Notes: generated by a model from the letters alone, not told the origin. 64,000 nucleotides of DNA from Nitrospirota bacterium (GCA_021783515.1 JAJXTV010000016.1:18395-82394), one strand, 5' to 3'. Shown: positions 50,324 to 58,782, counted from the first letter of the stretch. Translations and numbers: made by a program.

Positions 50324-51109
50324 TCAGAGGTGATATACGATCTTGTCCTTGTTCGCGCGATAAAACAGCCAGCCGGCCGCCACGGAGGCAAGTGAAAAGC
50401 AAAGACCGTAGAGCAGCTTCACCGAAACGGCGGAAACGTCCAGATACAGGGCCCCCCGGAAAATAGTCAGGTAATAATAGAACGGGTTAAGATGGAGGAC
50501 GAAAAGAAACTTCCCGGGGATGATAGACTCCGGATAAAATATCGGGGTCGCGTACATCCATACCATGAGGAGCACCTCATAGATATAGATGGTGTCGTGG
50601 AAAAAAACCGTCAGCGTCGACAGCATCAGGGCGACTCCGAACGAAAAGAGCGCTACGAGCAGGAGAATGACCGGCAGGAGATATACGCGGCCCGAGAGCG
50701 CCCCCCCGGTGACGTAAATGATCAACAGAAGGGGAACAAGAGAAAAGAGAAAATTGACCACCGCAGAAAGGACGACCGAAAGAGGAAAGATCGCCGTCGG
50801 GATGTAAATCTTCTTGATCAGGCTGCTGTTCGAAACCAGGCTTACGACTGCCGTGGTGGTGCTTTGCGAGAAGAAGTTCCAGAGGATAATGCCCGAAAGA
50901 AGGTAAGAGGTGTAGTTCGGGGTGCTCACCTTGAAGAGGCCTGAAAATACCATGCTCATAACCAGCATCATCAGAAGAGGATTCAGCATGACCCAGAGGA
51001 ACCCGAGGACCGACCGCTTGTAGCGGACCTTGATGTCCCTCGTCACGAGGTTTCTCAGGAGCTCTTTGTATCTCAGTATCTCGGCGATTTCGCCCGCTTG
51101 CCGTCCCAT
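50324..51109 (-). CDS. wzm: Polysaccharide ABC transporter permease (Wzm/ABC-2 type)
   Basis: Inner-membrane permease of 261 residues with six hydrophobic segments. Typical ABC-2 features are LVTRDIKVRYKRSVLGFLWV at the cytosolic N-terminus, LLSGIILWNFFSQ, and the conserved MYATPIFYPESIIPGKFLF, followed by LNPFYYYLTIFRGALY. With Wzt it would move lipid-linked O-antigen or capsule across the inner membrane. The ATG at 51109 is chosen since GAGGG lies upstream and a TATAAT box sits 18 bases before it; a longer frame to 51238 would cross that promoter. It is divergent from the three GT4 genes, which probably assemble the exported chain. Confidence 0.93.
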   Translation of the reverse strand: MGRQAGEIAEILRYKELLRNLVTRDIKVRYKRSVLGFLWVMLNPLLMMLVMSMVFSGLFKVSTPNYTSYLLSGIILWNFFSQSTTTAVVSLVSNSSLIKKIYIPTAIFPLSVVLSAVVNFLFSLVPLLLIIYVTGGALSGRVYLLPVILLLVALFSFGVALMLSTLTVFFHDTIYIYEVLLMVWMYATPIFYPESIIPGKFLFVLHLNPFYYYLTIFRGALYLDVSAVSVKLLYGLCFSLASVAAGWLFYRANKDKIVYHL

Positions 51110-51127
51110 TTTTTCCCTCGGTCTGAT

Positions 51128-51133
51128 ATTATA
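51128..51133 (-). promoter_or_regulatory. Consensus -10 box of wzm-wzt
   Basis: The minus strand reads TATAAT 18 bases before the wzm ATG, preceded directly by CTG. No good -35 hexamer is seen at normal spacing. Confidence 0.5.
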
Positions 51134-51198
51134 CAGTATCCATTCAATCTCTGCGTGACATTGACATGCGCTCCACATGCGACATATCCGAGAAAGAC

Positions 51199-51233
51199 CC
51201 CGCGGGCCTTGCCGCGGGATGCTGTTCCCGCGG
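51199..51233 (+). promoter_or_regulatory. Mutually exclusive hairpins in the leader of the GT4 operon
   Basis: Three 7-base arms occur in order: CCCGCGG (51199-51205), CCGCGGG (51212-51218) and CCCGCGG (51227-51233). The middle arm can pair with either neighbour but not both. The set ends 26 bases before the first GT4 start codon, so alternative folding could affect translation or elongation. Confidence 0.45.
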
Positions 51234-51259
51234 CTCAAGGGCGCCGGAGCGATGAGCAG

Positions 51260-52390
51260 ATGAGGGTCCTTCTGAATACGAAACTGCTTATGTGCTCCAA
51301 CCGCGCGGGGATAGGCGTCTACGTCGCCAACCTCTACGATGAGCTGAAGAAGGCGGGGATCGACGTTGTGCCGACCTTGGACAACGGTTCGATCTCGCTC
51401 GTGAGGACGGTCGGAAACGCGTCGGCCAGGCTAAGGTCGGTCTTCGGGAAATTCTATCCGCCCTTTGTCAAAAAGGCGGGGGATGCCCTTTACCGGCATT
51501 TCCACGGGAAAGAGGCGTCGGCCGGCCGGTACGACCTTTACCATGAGACCAGTCTCGATCCGATGCCCGAGGTCGGCGGCAGGATCGTCTGCAACGTCTA
51601 CGATCTTTCGTTTGTGCGCTTTCCGGAGCTTTTCGTGGAGGGGTTTGCGGAAAAGGCGACGCCTAACCTCCGGGAAAACGTTTCCCGCTCCGAACGGATC
51701 ATCGTCAACACCCGCTTCATCAGGGACGAGGCGGTCGAGGTCCTGAAGGTCCCGGCCGAAAAGATCGACGTAATCCCCCTGGCCGCGGCTGGCCGCTATC
51801 GGGAAGACCCCGCTGCGCCGCGCCCTTCCGTGGAGGCGGGCAGGGCAGGAGGGAGGGACTATCTCCTGTATGCCGGGACGGTAGAGCCGAGGAAGAACCT
51901 CATGACCCTTATCCGCGCTTACCGGGAAGTGCGATCGAAGTACGATATCGCGCTGGTGATCGCCGGCGGCTTCGGCTGGCTTTACGACGACATTATTTCC
52001 TATCCTGAGCAGCTGGGGCTCGGGAAAGACGTTATCTTCACAAACTATGTCGGCGACGAAACCCTCCGCCGCCTTTACCAGTCCGCCACGGTCTTCATCT
52101 ACCCCTCCCTGTACGAGGGGTTCGGCATTCCGCCGCTGGAGGCGATGGCCTGCGGCGCGCCGGTCGTCGTCTCGGATATCCCCCCCCACAGGGAAGTCTC
52201 CGGCGATGCGGCGCTCTTCTTTCCGCCTGCCGACCACGAAGCCCTCGCCGGGGCCGTCGAACGCCTGCTCTCTTCGGGCTCTCTCAGGGAGGAAATGAAA
52301 CAAAGGGGCCTGAAGAAGGCATCCGAGTACTCATGGCGCAGGGTCGCAGGGGAAACGATGCAGACCTACGAAAAGGCCCTCCTCAATTGA
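51260..52390 (+). CDS. GT4 family glycosyltransferase
   Basis: Retaining glycosyltransferase of 376 residues. The N-terminal Rossmann domain begins MRVLLNTKLLMCSNRAGIGV with the acceptor loop AGIGVYVANLY. The C-terminal domain shows YLLYAGTVEPRKNLMTLIRA, VIFTNYVGDETLRRLYQSA and the donor-binding EX7E motif YEGFGIPPLEAMACGAPVVV. Proteins of this kind use nucleotide sugars to extend lipid-linked polysaccharide at the cytosolic face. The ATG is chosen at the conserved N-terminus; a longer open frame to 51098 would overlap the wzm start and leader hairpins. It is the first of three genes coupled by TTGA overlaps. Confidence 0.92.
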   Translation: MRVLLNTKLLMCSNRAGIGVYVANLYDELKKAGIDVVPTLDNGSISLVRTVGNASARLRSVFGKFYPPFVKKAGDALYRHFHGKEASAGRYDLYHETSLDPMPEVGGRIVCNVYDLSFVRFPELFVEGFAEKATPNLRENVSRSERIIVNTRFIRDEAVEVLKVPAEKIDVIPLAAAGRYREDPAAPRPSVEAGRAGGRDYLLYAGTVEPRKNLMTLIRAYREVRSKYDIALVIAGGFGWLYDDIISYPEQLGLGKDVIFTNYVGDETLRRLYQSATVFIYPSLYEGFGIPPLEAMACGAPVVVSDIPPHREVSGDAALFFPPADHEALAGAVERLLSSGSLREEMKQRGLKKASEYSWRRVAGETMQTYEKALLN

Positions 52391-53490
52391 AGATCGGCAT
52401 CAACGCCACGTCCCTGCACGAAAAACCGACCGGACTCGGGGTGTTCACCGCAGAGGTATCGCGATGCATGTCTGCGCAGGAGAAAGACCTTCTCGTGTTT
52501 TCCCCCATCCCCGTGACTGGGCTGCCGGAGAGATTTCGCTATAGAATTCCGGCTTCCGTAAAGGGCTCCCTCAATTTCAGCGGGAACCTCCTGAGGGCCG
52601 TCTACCTGAACGGGGTGCTGCCGCTTCTTTGCCGTCGAAACGGGATAGAGGTGCTTTTCTGCCCGATGATAGAATATCCGTTTGTGCCGCTCGTGCCGCT
52701 CGTGGTGCACGTGCATGATCTGCATCCTCTGAAATTTGCCCCCCAGTTCAAACGGGCGGCAGTCCATTTCAGGTTTTCGCTCCGCCGGATCAAAAGCACC
52801 GCGCGAAGGGTGACCGTCTCGTCAGAGGCAGTCAAGAAGGAACTTCTCGGGGCGACGGACCTGCCGGAAGACCGTATCGACGTCGTCCCGCTCGCATATA
52901 ACCGCGAACTGTTTTATCCCAGAAAGACTGGGGGCAGGGCCGAATTCATGTCCCGCTATTCGCTGACGAGGCCGTATCTTCTGACGGTCGGCAACCTCTT
53001 TCCGTATAAAAACCTCGACATGCTGATCGAGTCCTTCCTCGGGATCAAAGACGCCATCCCCCACATGCTGGTCATAGTCGGCAGAAAGGAATTTGCCCCG
53101 GCCGGCATGAAAGGCGGGGAGCGGGTCTTCTTTACGGATTACGTCCCGGACGAGGACCTTCCGGGCTTTTATTCCCACGCGGAGATGGTCGTGCATCCCT
53201 CCCTCAGCGAGGGGTTCGGACTCACCCCTCTTGAGGCGATGGCCTGCGGGACACCCGTCCTCTCCTCTTCCGCCTGCGCCCTGCCGGAGGTGGTGGGAAA
53301 CGCCGGCATCCTGTTCGATCCCCGGGACCCCGGGGCGCTCGGGGCGCTGATCGTCAGGGTATTGCAGGATCAGCGGCTCCGGAAGGAGCTCACCGAAAAG
53401 GGTCTTGAGCGGGCGAAGATGTTTTCCTGGGAGAAGACCGCCTCCGGCATCATCATGTCGTGCAGGAAGGCGCAGGGAGAAGGCCGTTGA
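52387..53490 (+). CDS. GT4 family glycosyltransferase
   Basis: Second GT4 enzyme of the cluster, 367 residues. It begins LKIGINATSLHEKPTGLGVF with a TTG start that shares TGA with the previous stop. Further landmarks are PLVVHVHDLHPLKFAPQFK, YLLTVGNLFPYKNLDMLIES, VFFTDYVPDEDLPGFYSHAE and the EX7E motif LSEGFGLTPLEAMACGTPVL. The TTGA overlap implies translational re-initiation and tight stoichiometry with its neighbours. The sugar donor cannot be read from sequence. It most probably adds one residue of the glycan exported by Wzm-Wzt, which is encoded divergently. Confidence 0.9.
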   Translation: MKIGINATSLHEKPTGLGVFTAEVSRCMSAQEKDLLVFSPIPVTGLPERFRYRIPASVKGSLNFSGNLLRAVYLNGVLPLLCRRNGIEVLFCPMIEYPFVPLVPLVVHVHDLHPLKFAPQFKRAAVHFRFSLRRIKSTARRVTVSSEAVKKELLGATDLPEDRIDVVPLAYNRELFYPRKTGGRAEFMSRYSLTRPYLLTVGNLFPYKNLDMLIESFLGIKDAIPHMLVIVGRKEFAPAGMKGGERVFFTDYVPDEDLPGFYSHAEMVVHPSLSEGFGLTPLEAMACGTPVLSSSACALPEVVGNAGILFDPRDPGALGALIVRVLQDQRLRKELTEKGLERAKMFSWEKTASGIIMSCRKAQGEGR

Positions 53491-54599
53491 GGATCCTCCA
53501 CCTCCTTTATGAAAGCAGGGGAGATTATTTCGGCACCGGGGGGGTGGCGACGCGGGCCTACGAGATCTACCGCCGCCTCAAAGACAGACATGACATTACG
53601 CTCCTTTGCAAGAGATACCCCGGGGCGCAGGAGGGGGAGATAGAGGGTCTGCGTCACGCCTTTGCGGGCATCGAGAGCAAGAGCCTCCTGAAAACGCTCC
53701 TGTCGTATGCGTTTCAGGCTGCCCGCTGGGTCAGGGAGCGGCAGGAAGAATATGACGTGATCGTCGAGGAATTCTCTCCGGCAATCCCGACGTTTCTCCA
53801 TGCGGTCGCCCGGAAGCCGGTGGTGCTGCAGGTCCAGGGATACACCGGATCGCTCTATTTCAGAAAATACAATCCCTTGTATGCGGCCGCCCTCGTGGCG
53901 ATGGAACAGCTGCGGCCGGCCGGTTACGCCGACTTCATATTTATCAGCCCTGAGACCGCGGCAGGATTCCGAAGGAAGGCTGCCAGCCGCGTCGGGATAA
54001 TCGAAAACGGGGTGTCGCCCGAACTCCTCGCCGTCCCGATGACGGATGGCGGCTACGTCCTCTATCTCGGCAGGATCGACATATACGGCAAGGGGCTCGA
54101 TCTCCTCCTGTCTGCTTACGCAGAATTCTCGGACTCGTTCCCCTCCATGAGGCTCCGCATCGCCGGCGACGGCAGGGACATGAAGGAGTTCAGGGAGATG
54201 ATCTCCCGTCTGCCCGGCGGCGTGCGGGAGAAGGTCGACCTCATCGGATGGGTATCGGGAGGCGTGAAGACGGAAGTCCTTCAGAAGGCGGCGTTTGCGG
54301 TCTTCCCTTCGCGGCACGAGGTCCAGCCGATCGCAGTACTCGAGGCGATGGCCTGCGGGAAGGCTGTCGTGGTGAGCGATATTCCGGGGTTCTCGGTGGC
54401 GACAAAAAGCGGGGGAGGGCTGTCATTCCGGAGGGGAGACGCCTCCGCGCTCGCCTCCGCGATGAAGACCCTTGCAGTGAACAAGAAGCAGATGAAGGAA
54501 CTCGGGATAAAGGGCAGAGAGCGGGTCACAGACCTCACCTGGGACAGGATAGCCCAACGGTACGAGAAATTCCTGATCGAGACGGCCGAAAGGAAATGA
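53487..54599 (+). CDS. GT4 family glycosyltransferase
   Basis: Third GT4 enzyme, 370 residues, starting LRILHLLYESRGDYFGTGGV at a TTG that overlaps the preceding stop (TTGA) and has GGAGAAGG upstream. The N-terminal glycine loop FGTGGVATRAYEIYRRL and the donor site YLGRIDIYGKGLDLLLSAY are typical. The EX7E region is altered: SRHEVQPIAVLEAMACGKAV keeps both glutamates (E of HEV and E of LEA) but replaces the usual GFG with VQP, as in some GT4 subfamilies. It ends the operon; no terminator is obvious in the following 124 bases. Confidence 0.9.
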   Translation: MRILHLLYESRGDYFGTGGVATRAYEIYRRLKDRHDITLLCKRYPGAQEGEIEGLRHAFAGIESKSLLKTLLSYAFQAARWVRERQEEYDVIVEEFSPAIPTFLHAVARKPVVLQVQGYTGSLYFRKYNPLYAAALVAMEQLRPAGYADFIFISPETAAGFRRKAASRVGIIENGVSPELLAVPMTDGGYVLYLGRIDIYGKGLDLLLSAYAEFSDSFPSMRLRIAGDGRDMKEFREMISRLPGGVREKVDLIGWVSGGVKTEVLQKAAFAVFPSRHEVQPIAVLEAMACGKAVVVSDIPGFSVATKSGGGLSFRRGDASALASAMKTLAVNKKQMKELGIKGRERVTDLTWDRIAQRYEKFLIETAERK

Positions 54600-54723
54600 C
54601 TCACCCTATCGAAGCGCACGGGGGGAGAGCCTCCGGAATACTGTTGAGGTAACCGCTAGACCCGCGCCCGACACTCTCGAAATGCCTTTCGGGTTCCGTG
54701 CCCGCCGCCATGCGCGCCGGATG

Positions 54724-55866
54724 CTATTCTGAAAAGATAACGGCCTTGGTTTTCTCCTTTTTGGAGACCGTTGCCGCCATTTCCCGCGCCTTCATCCTGT
54801 CTTCGATCTTGCCGATCAAGACCCGGTATACCACGCCCTTGTCCTTCGAACCGCTCTTCAGGGTAAACGCATCGTATCCCTTCCCCTTCAGCTTCTTCGC
54901 AAGCTCGCCGGCGTTGTGCTCGCTCCTGAAAGCCCCGACCTGCACCGAATAGACCGCCTTGCCGGAAGATTTCTTCGGGGCAACGGCCTTGCTCTCACCC
55001 GAGGAAGGCGCGGCGGGTGGGGGCGTCTTGACGACTGCGGGGGCTGCAGGGGCCGGCGGCGCTTTCTCTTCTGCGGCCTTCTGTCCCTGCGGCACCGCTG
55101 CCGGAGCAGCAGGCGGCGTCTGCTTCCGGACGGTCTGGGGAGGGGAGACGGGGGGCTTCGCGCCGGGCCCCATACCGGGGATCAGGCCGCTGAAATAAAG
55201 CCCTCCTGCGGCGGCGACGACGATCACCAGCACGGCAAGAAGAGCCGCCAGCACCTTCTTGCTCTTCTTCCCGGCGGCGGGCTCTTCCGGCAGATACGAT
55301 TCGACGTCTTCATTCCAGTCTTTCTGAGGGGCCGCCTGAATTTCCTCCGCCTCGTCCTCAAGGCCGGGAATTTCCGAAAGGTCCGAGAGCCGGGATTTCG
55401 CCGTGCCGGCATCGCTCACGCCCCCGGGAAGGGGGCCCTCCCCGGCCGCCTCCTCTTCCTGAAAGGCGGACGCCTTCTCTTTCACCCGGACCACGACCGG
55501 GGCCTTGGCGCCGACCGCCTTGCCGGTCTTTTGGAGCAGCTCGTCGGGCTTCACCGGCAGCACGATAGTGTCCGTAATGCCGTATGAGAGGAGATCAGCG
55601 CCGGCGGGGCGGGAAACAAGAAGGATGATCGGGACGCTCTTCAGCGACTCATAGCTTCGGATCGTCTTACAGACCTCCATGCCCCGCTCGCTCATGTCCT
55701 CAGGGCTCACGAATATCAGCGAGGGCTTCACCTTCTGGGCCATTTCCGTGCCGACGTCGCCCCCCGGCACCGCAAATACCAGATACCCTTCGGATTCCAG
55801 GGTAGACGCAATGATCTGTTCCGTCTCGCTGTCGGCGTCGATTACGAGTACCGTTTTGCTGGCCAT
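54724..55866 (-). CDS. Membrane-spanning pseudo-receiver / SPOR-domain protein
   Basis: A 380-residue three-part protein. Residues 1-120 are a CheY-like receiver (TVLVIDADSETEQIIASTLE; VPIILLVSRPAG; VLPVKPDELLQK) in which the phosphoacceptor position is Ser54 (LIFVSPEDM), so it is probably not phosphorylated. An acidic linker precedes one transmembrane helix (VLAALLAVLVIVVAAAGGLY, about 205-224). The periplasmic part is a Pro/Ala-rich stalk and a C-terminal SPOR domain (YSVQVGAFRSEHNAGELAKK; VVYRVLIGKIEDRMKAREMA), which in its family binds septal peptidoglycan stripped of stem peptides. It follows the MamK-like and amidase genes, and the amidase would create exactly that ligand. A cytoskeleton-to-wall linker is the natural hypothesis. 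Confidence 0.88.
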   Translation of the reverse strand: MASKTVLVIDADSETEQIIASTLESEGYLVFAVPGGDVGTEMAQKVKPSLIFVSPEDMSERGMEVCKTIRSYESLKSVPIILLVSRPAGADLLSYGITDTIVLPVKPDELLQKTGKAVGAKAPVVVRVKEKASAFQEEEAAGEGPLPGGVSDAGTAKSRLSDLSEIPGLEDEAEEIQAAPQKDWNEDVESYLPEEPAAGKKSKKVLAALLAVLVIVVAAAGGLYFSGLIPGMGPGAKPPVSPPQTVRKQTPPAAPAAVPQGQKAAEEKAPPAPAAPAVVKTPPPAAPSSGESKAVAPKKSSGKAVYSVQVGAFRSEHNAGELAKKLKGKGYDAFTLKSGSKDKGVVYRVLIGKIEDRMKAREMAATVSKKEKTKAVIFSE

Positions 55867-55903
55867 ATTTGCTCTCCCGTCTCACAGAGAATTTGAAAGG
55901 ATC

Positions 55904-56932
55904 TCACAGAGGCTCCCAGTACTTCGAGGGCATGTCCTGCGCGAGCTTGAGCGCGCCGTCAGAACCTGCAAAAAGCGGATCATCCACAGACGTGACCTTG
56001 CAGGGGCCGTACTCCTTCAGGGCATCCTGGAGGTATTGGCGGAGTCCCCGGATAAGGCTCCCGCCTCCCGCCAGCACGATGTTGTTCTTGATCTTTACCT
56101 GGAACTCGGGGTCGAACCGGGCGATCATCTCGGTCGTCGTCTCGGTCAGCGCCGGCAGGATGCTTTCGCAGGCGCGCTTCACCTCGTTTTTGATGTCGTG
56201 CATCACCGGTTTCCCGTCCACCGGAATTTCGACATGTATCTCTTCGGTGGTATCGCGGACGAAGCTGTACTCCTCCTTGAACTGACGGACCATGTTCCTG
56301 TTGAACTTGGAGTTGGGGTATTTCTCGAGCAGGTAGCTGAAAAGCTGCTCGTCGATGTAATCGCCCGCCGCGAGGATCGTCTTTTGGTCTTCCTCCGACG
56401 GGATCGTCCCGTGCATGATGCAGAGGTCGGTCGTCCCGGCGCCGATATCGATCACCATGGCGTTATTGAGGAGGTTCATGCCGTAGGCCACCGCGAAGGG
56501 CTCGGTCACGACCATCAGCGAATGGACAGACTCGGCCACGGCCTTGCGTATCGCCAGCTTGTTCACCTTCAGCGTGTCGGCGGGGACGCCGACGACCGCG
56601 TGGATTTTCTGTCCGGAATCCGGGCCGGCCAGCTCGATCAGGTGCCTGATGATCTCCTTCACGGCCTCGTCGTTTCTGTTGATGCCCTCCTTGATCACCC
56701 CATGTTCGAGAGGGCGGCAGATGTCGAGGGAAAGCCGGTTATCAAGCGCCTCAGCGCCGAAGAGCACGGGCTTGCCCACCACCTGCGCCGCGATAAAGTC
56801 CTTCGGCCAGCCGACGAAGCTCTCTATCCACTCCCGCTTGCCGTTGCTCGCCGAGATGGAGCTCCTCGATGTCCCGAGGTCGATCCCTACAAACAGCACA
56901 TCATCTTTTTTCTGCGTATCTGTCTGCTTCAT
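55904..56932 (-). CDS. MamK-like actin ATPase
   Basis: Bacterial actin-fold protein of 342 residues. Phosphate-1 motif FVGIDLGTSRSSI (15-27), phosphate-2 VIDIGAGTTDLC (160-171), a catalytic-type Glu144 in VVTEPFAVAYG, and adenosine motif IVLAGGGSLIRGL. It resembles MamK of magnetotactic bacteria more than MreB, for instance in SFVGWPKDFIAAQVVGKPVL, RPLEHGVIKEG and the final PSKYWEPL. MamK forms dynamic filaments that position magnetosomes, yet no magnetosome gene is seen here. It overlaps the amidase gene by 32 bases; GGAG precedes the chosen ATG. It could also belong to another actin-like (Alp) family; the resemblance is from memory of the family, not an alignment. Confidence 0.85.
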   Translation of the reverse strand: MKQTDTQKKDDVLFVGIDLGTSRSSISASNGKREWIESFVGWPKDFIAAQVVGKPVLFGAEALDNRLSLDICRPLEHGVIKEGINRNDEAVKEIIRHLIELAGPDSGQKIHAVVGVPADTLKVNKLAIRKAVAESVHSLMVVTEPFAVAYGMNLLNNAMVIDIGAGTTDLCIMHGTIPSEEDQKTILAAGDYIDEQLFSYLLEKYPNSKFNRNMVRQFKEEYSFVRDTTEEIHVEIPVDGKPVMHDIKNEVKRACESILPALTETTTEMIARFDPEFQVKIKNNIVLAGGGSLIRGLRQYLQDALKEYGPCKVTSVDDPLFAGSDGALKLAQDMPSKYWEPL

Positions 56933-57956
56933 AGCCCGCTTCTCCTTTATTGATATAGTCCAGGATCCCCGCCTCGAGATAATGCGCGATGTTCTCCCTG
57001 TGCCTGTCCGTGTTCAGCTCCTTCTCCTCCTCACGGTTGCTCAGGCAGGAGACCTCTGCCAGCACCGCCGGCACCTCGGCCCCGAGGAGGACGACAAAGG
57101 GCGCCCGCTTCACCCCGAAATTATAAGCGTTTCCGTTTTCTTTCTTCATATTGACGAAAAGGTCCTTCTGTATGGAGTAGGCCAGCTCCCTGGACTCCTG
57201 GAGCTTCAGCTTCTGGCCGAGCTTCTCGATAACCTCCTTGAATTCCGCCAGGCCGTACTGCGAGCCGGCGTTCTCCTGCTCGGCGAGCTTCTGGGTCTTG
57301 CGGTCCGCGGAGGGGCCGAAATAGTAGGTCTCGATGATATTGATCGGCTTCGACGGGAGATAATTCAGGTGGATCGAGATGAAGAGGTCGGCCTTCTCCT
57401 CGCGCGCGAGTTCGACCCGCTTGTTCAGGGGAAGCGTCGCGTCCGTATCCCTCGTCATGACGACATGGAAACGGCCGTATTTGTCGAGGAGCGCCTTCAG
57501 CCGTTTTGCAATGTCGAGCGCGATGTCCTTTTCGGCCGTCCCCATCTTGCCCTTCGTCCCGCAATCGGCCCCGCCGTGGCCCGGGTCGATCATGATCGTC
57601 TTGACCCCGAGACCGAAGGTGCGGCTCACCGACAGGTCCCGATTCGTCAGAAAGGCCCTGAAATCGGAAGAATTCGGCGCTTCCGCCGACGGTGCAAACG
57701 ATACGGGGGACGCCATCATACGGGGGGTTGTCTGTTTGTCGGCAAGCGGAGGGGCGTTGAGATATCCCCCTCCCGCCAGGACGGCAACCGCCGCAAGAAA
57801 GAAGATCATCAGGACCCTGCCGGGGGCAAAGCGCCTCTGTTTCACGAGTCCGCCGCCTCTTCTCTTGCCGACGATACGCAGGTTTTCCTCATAAATCCCC
57901 TTCAGGATCTCCTGGCGCTGCCTCAGTTCTTTCTTCCTGGAAAAAGCGGAAATCAT
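56901..57956 (-). CDS. N-acetylmuramoyl-L-alanine amidase (Amidase_3/AmiC type), membrane-anchored
   Basis: Zinc hydrolase of about 351 residues that cleaves the bond between MurNAc and L-Ala, leaving denuded glycan. A basic cytosolic N-terminus and one membrane anchor (VLMIFFLAAVAVLAGGGYL, about 48-66) are followed by the catalytic domain. Zinc ligands are in TIMIDPGHGGADCGTKG, AEKDIALDIAKRL and FISIHLNYLPS, with the catalytic Glu in PAVLAEVSCLSN. An alpha-helical insert (FKEVIEKLGQKLKLQESREL) between these motifs is of the regulatory kind seen in division amidases. The start may be this ATG or GTG 57968; neither has a strong Shine-Dalgarno. It heads the operon with the MamK-like and SPOR proteins. 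Confidence 0.92.
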   Translation of the reverse strand: MISAFSRKKELRQRQEILKGIYEENLRIVGKRRGGGLVKQRRFAPGRVLMIFFLAAVAVLAGGGYLNAPPLADKQTTPRMMASPVSFAPSAEAPNSSDFRAFLTNRDLSVSRTFGLGVKTIMIDPGHGGADCGTKGKMGTAEKDIALDIAKRLKALLDKYGRFHVVMTRDTDATLPLNKRVELAREEKADLFISIHLNYLPSKPINIIETYYFGPSADRKTQKLAEQENAGSQYGLAEFKEVIEKLGQKLKLQESRELAYSIQKDLFVNMKKENGNAYNFGVKRAPFVVLLGAEVPAVLAEVSCLSNREEEKELNTDRHRENIAHYLEAGILDYINKGEAGYEADRYAEKR

Positions 57957-58068
57957 AATAGTATCCACACTTTAACAATTTACAGGGAAAAATTCAATTA
58001 CGGCGAGCCCCTAAAGGCATGCCCCGCGCAGGGGACGGGCGGAAACGAGGGCTGCCGCAGACGCCCCT

Positions 58069-58782
58069 TCAGCGAATAAAGCGTCTCCTCAGCGCATAGA
58101 AATACCACTTGAGGTATTTCGGCATCCAGCGGAAGAGCCGGAACCGGGAGACCCCGCCCTCCCTGTCCCGCCAGACCGTAGGGACCTCGCATACCCTGGA
58201 GCCGGATACAAAGGCCTTCACCGTGATCTCCATCCCGATCTCGAACCCTCCGTCGCTTTCGAGCTGCAGCCTTTCGAGAAGCTGGCGGCGGTACATCTTG
58301 AAACTGTTGGTTACGTCATGGGTGGGGATTCCGGTAAGGAAGCGCAGCGAAAGGCCGGCGATCCGTGATATCGTCTTCTTGACAACCGGCCCGCCCACCT
58401 GGCCGCCGCCCTTCATATATCTTGATCCGCAGACCACGTCGCACCCTCCCCTGATCATCTCGTACATCCTATTCGCCGCGGAAAGGTCGTCCGAAAGGTC
58501 GGCCATGACAACCAGCACCGCCTCCGATACGGCAGAGGCGAAGCCCGTTTTTATCGCGTTCACCGCGCCCCTCCCGAACGTGTTTTTGACCAGGACCGCT
58601 TCAAAGGGATACTCCCCCATGATCCGTTCGACCACCGGCACCGTGGTGTCACCGTCAAAGTCATACACCACCAGCACGCGCAGCGAAAGCCCCCCGATCC
58701 TGTCGCGTATCGCGTCAAACACCCCGCGGATATTGTCAGCCTCGTTGTATACGGGGATCACCAGCGTCAGCTGCGGGGTCAC
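58069..58782 (-). CDS. GT2 glycosyltransferase (dolichol-phosphate-mannose-synthase-like)
   Basis: Family 2 transferase of 237 residues without membrane helices. It shows LTLVIPVYNEADNIRGVFDA, VVYDFDGDTTVPVVERIM, KNTFGRGAVNAIKTGFASA, the metal site VVMADLSDDLSAANRMYEMI and DVVCGSRYMKGGGQVGGPVV. Relatives make polyprenyl-phosphate sugars; the absence of C-terminal helices suggests a soluble or peripheral DPM1-type enzyme. GTG start overlaps the dehydrogenase stop (GTGA). It ends the second sugar operon. The GT39 enzyme two genes upstream would be a natural user of its product (inference). Confidence 0.9.
   Translation of the reverse strand: MTPQLTLVIPVYNEADNIRGVFDAIRDRIGGLSLRVLVVYDFDGDTTVPVVERIMGEYPFEAVLVKNTFGRGAVNAIKTGFASAVSEAVLVVMADLSDDLSAANRMYEMIRGGCDVVCGSRYMKGGGQVGGPVVKKTISRIAGLSLRFLTGIPTHDVTNSFKMYRRQLLERLQLESDGGFEIGMEITVKAFVSGSRVCEVPTVWRDREGGVSRFRLFRWMPKYLKWYFYALRRRFIR

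Noticed and set aside
54600..54723. Possible shared terminator between the converging GT4 and SPOR genes
   Set aside because: Only a very short GAAA/TTTC stem is present, without a T-run; not convincing.
55904..56932. Calling the actin-like gene mreB or part of a magnetosome cluster
   Set aside because: Motif pattern and C-terminus differ from MreB, and no mreC/mreD or other mam genes are present, so only a MamK-like label is given without a gene symbol.
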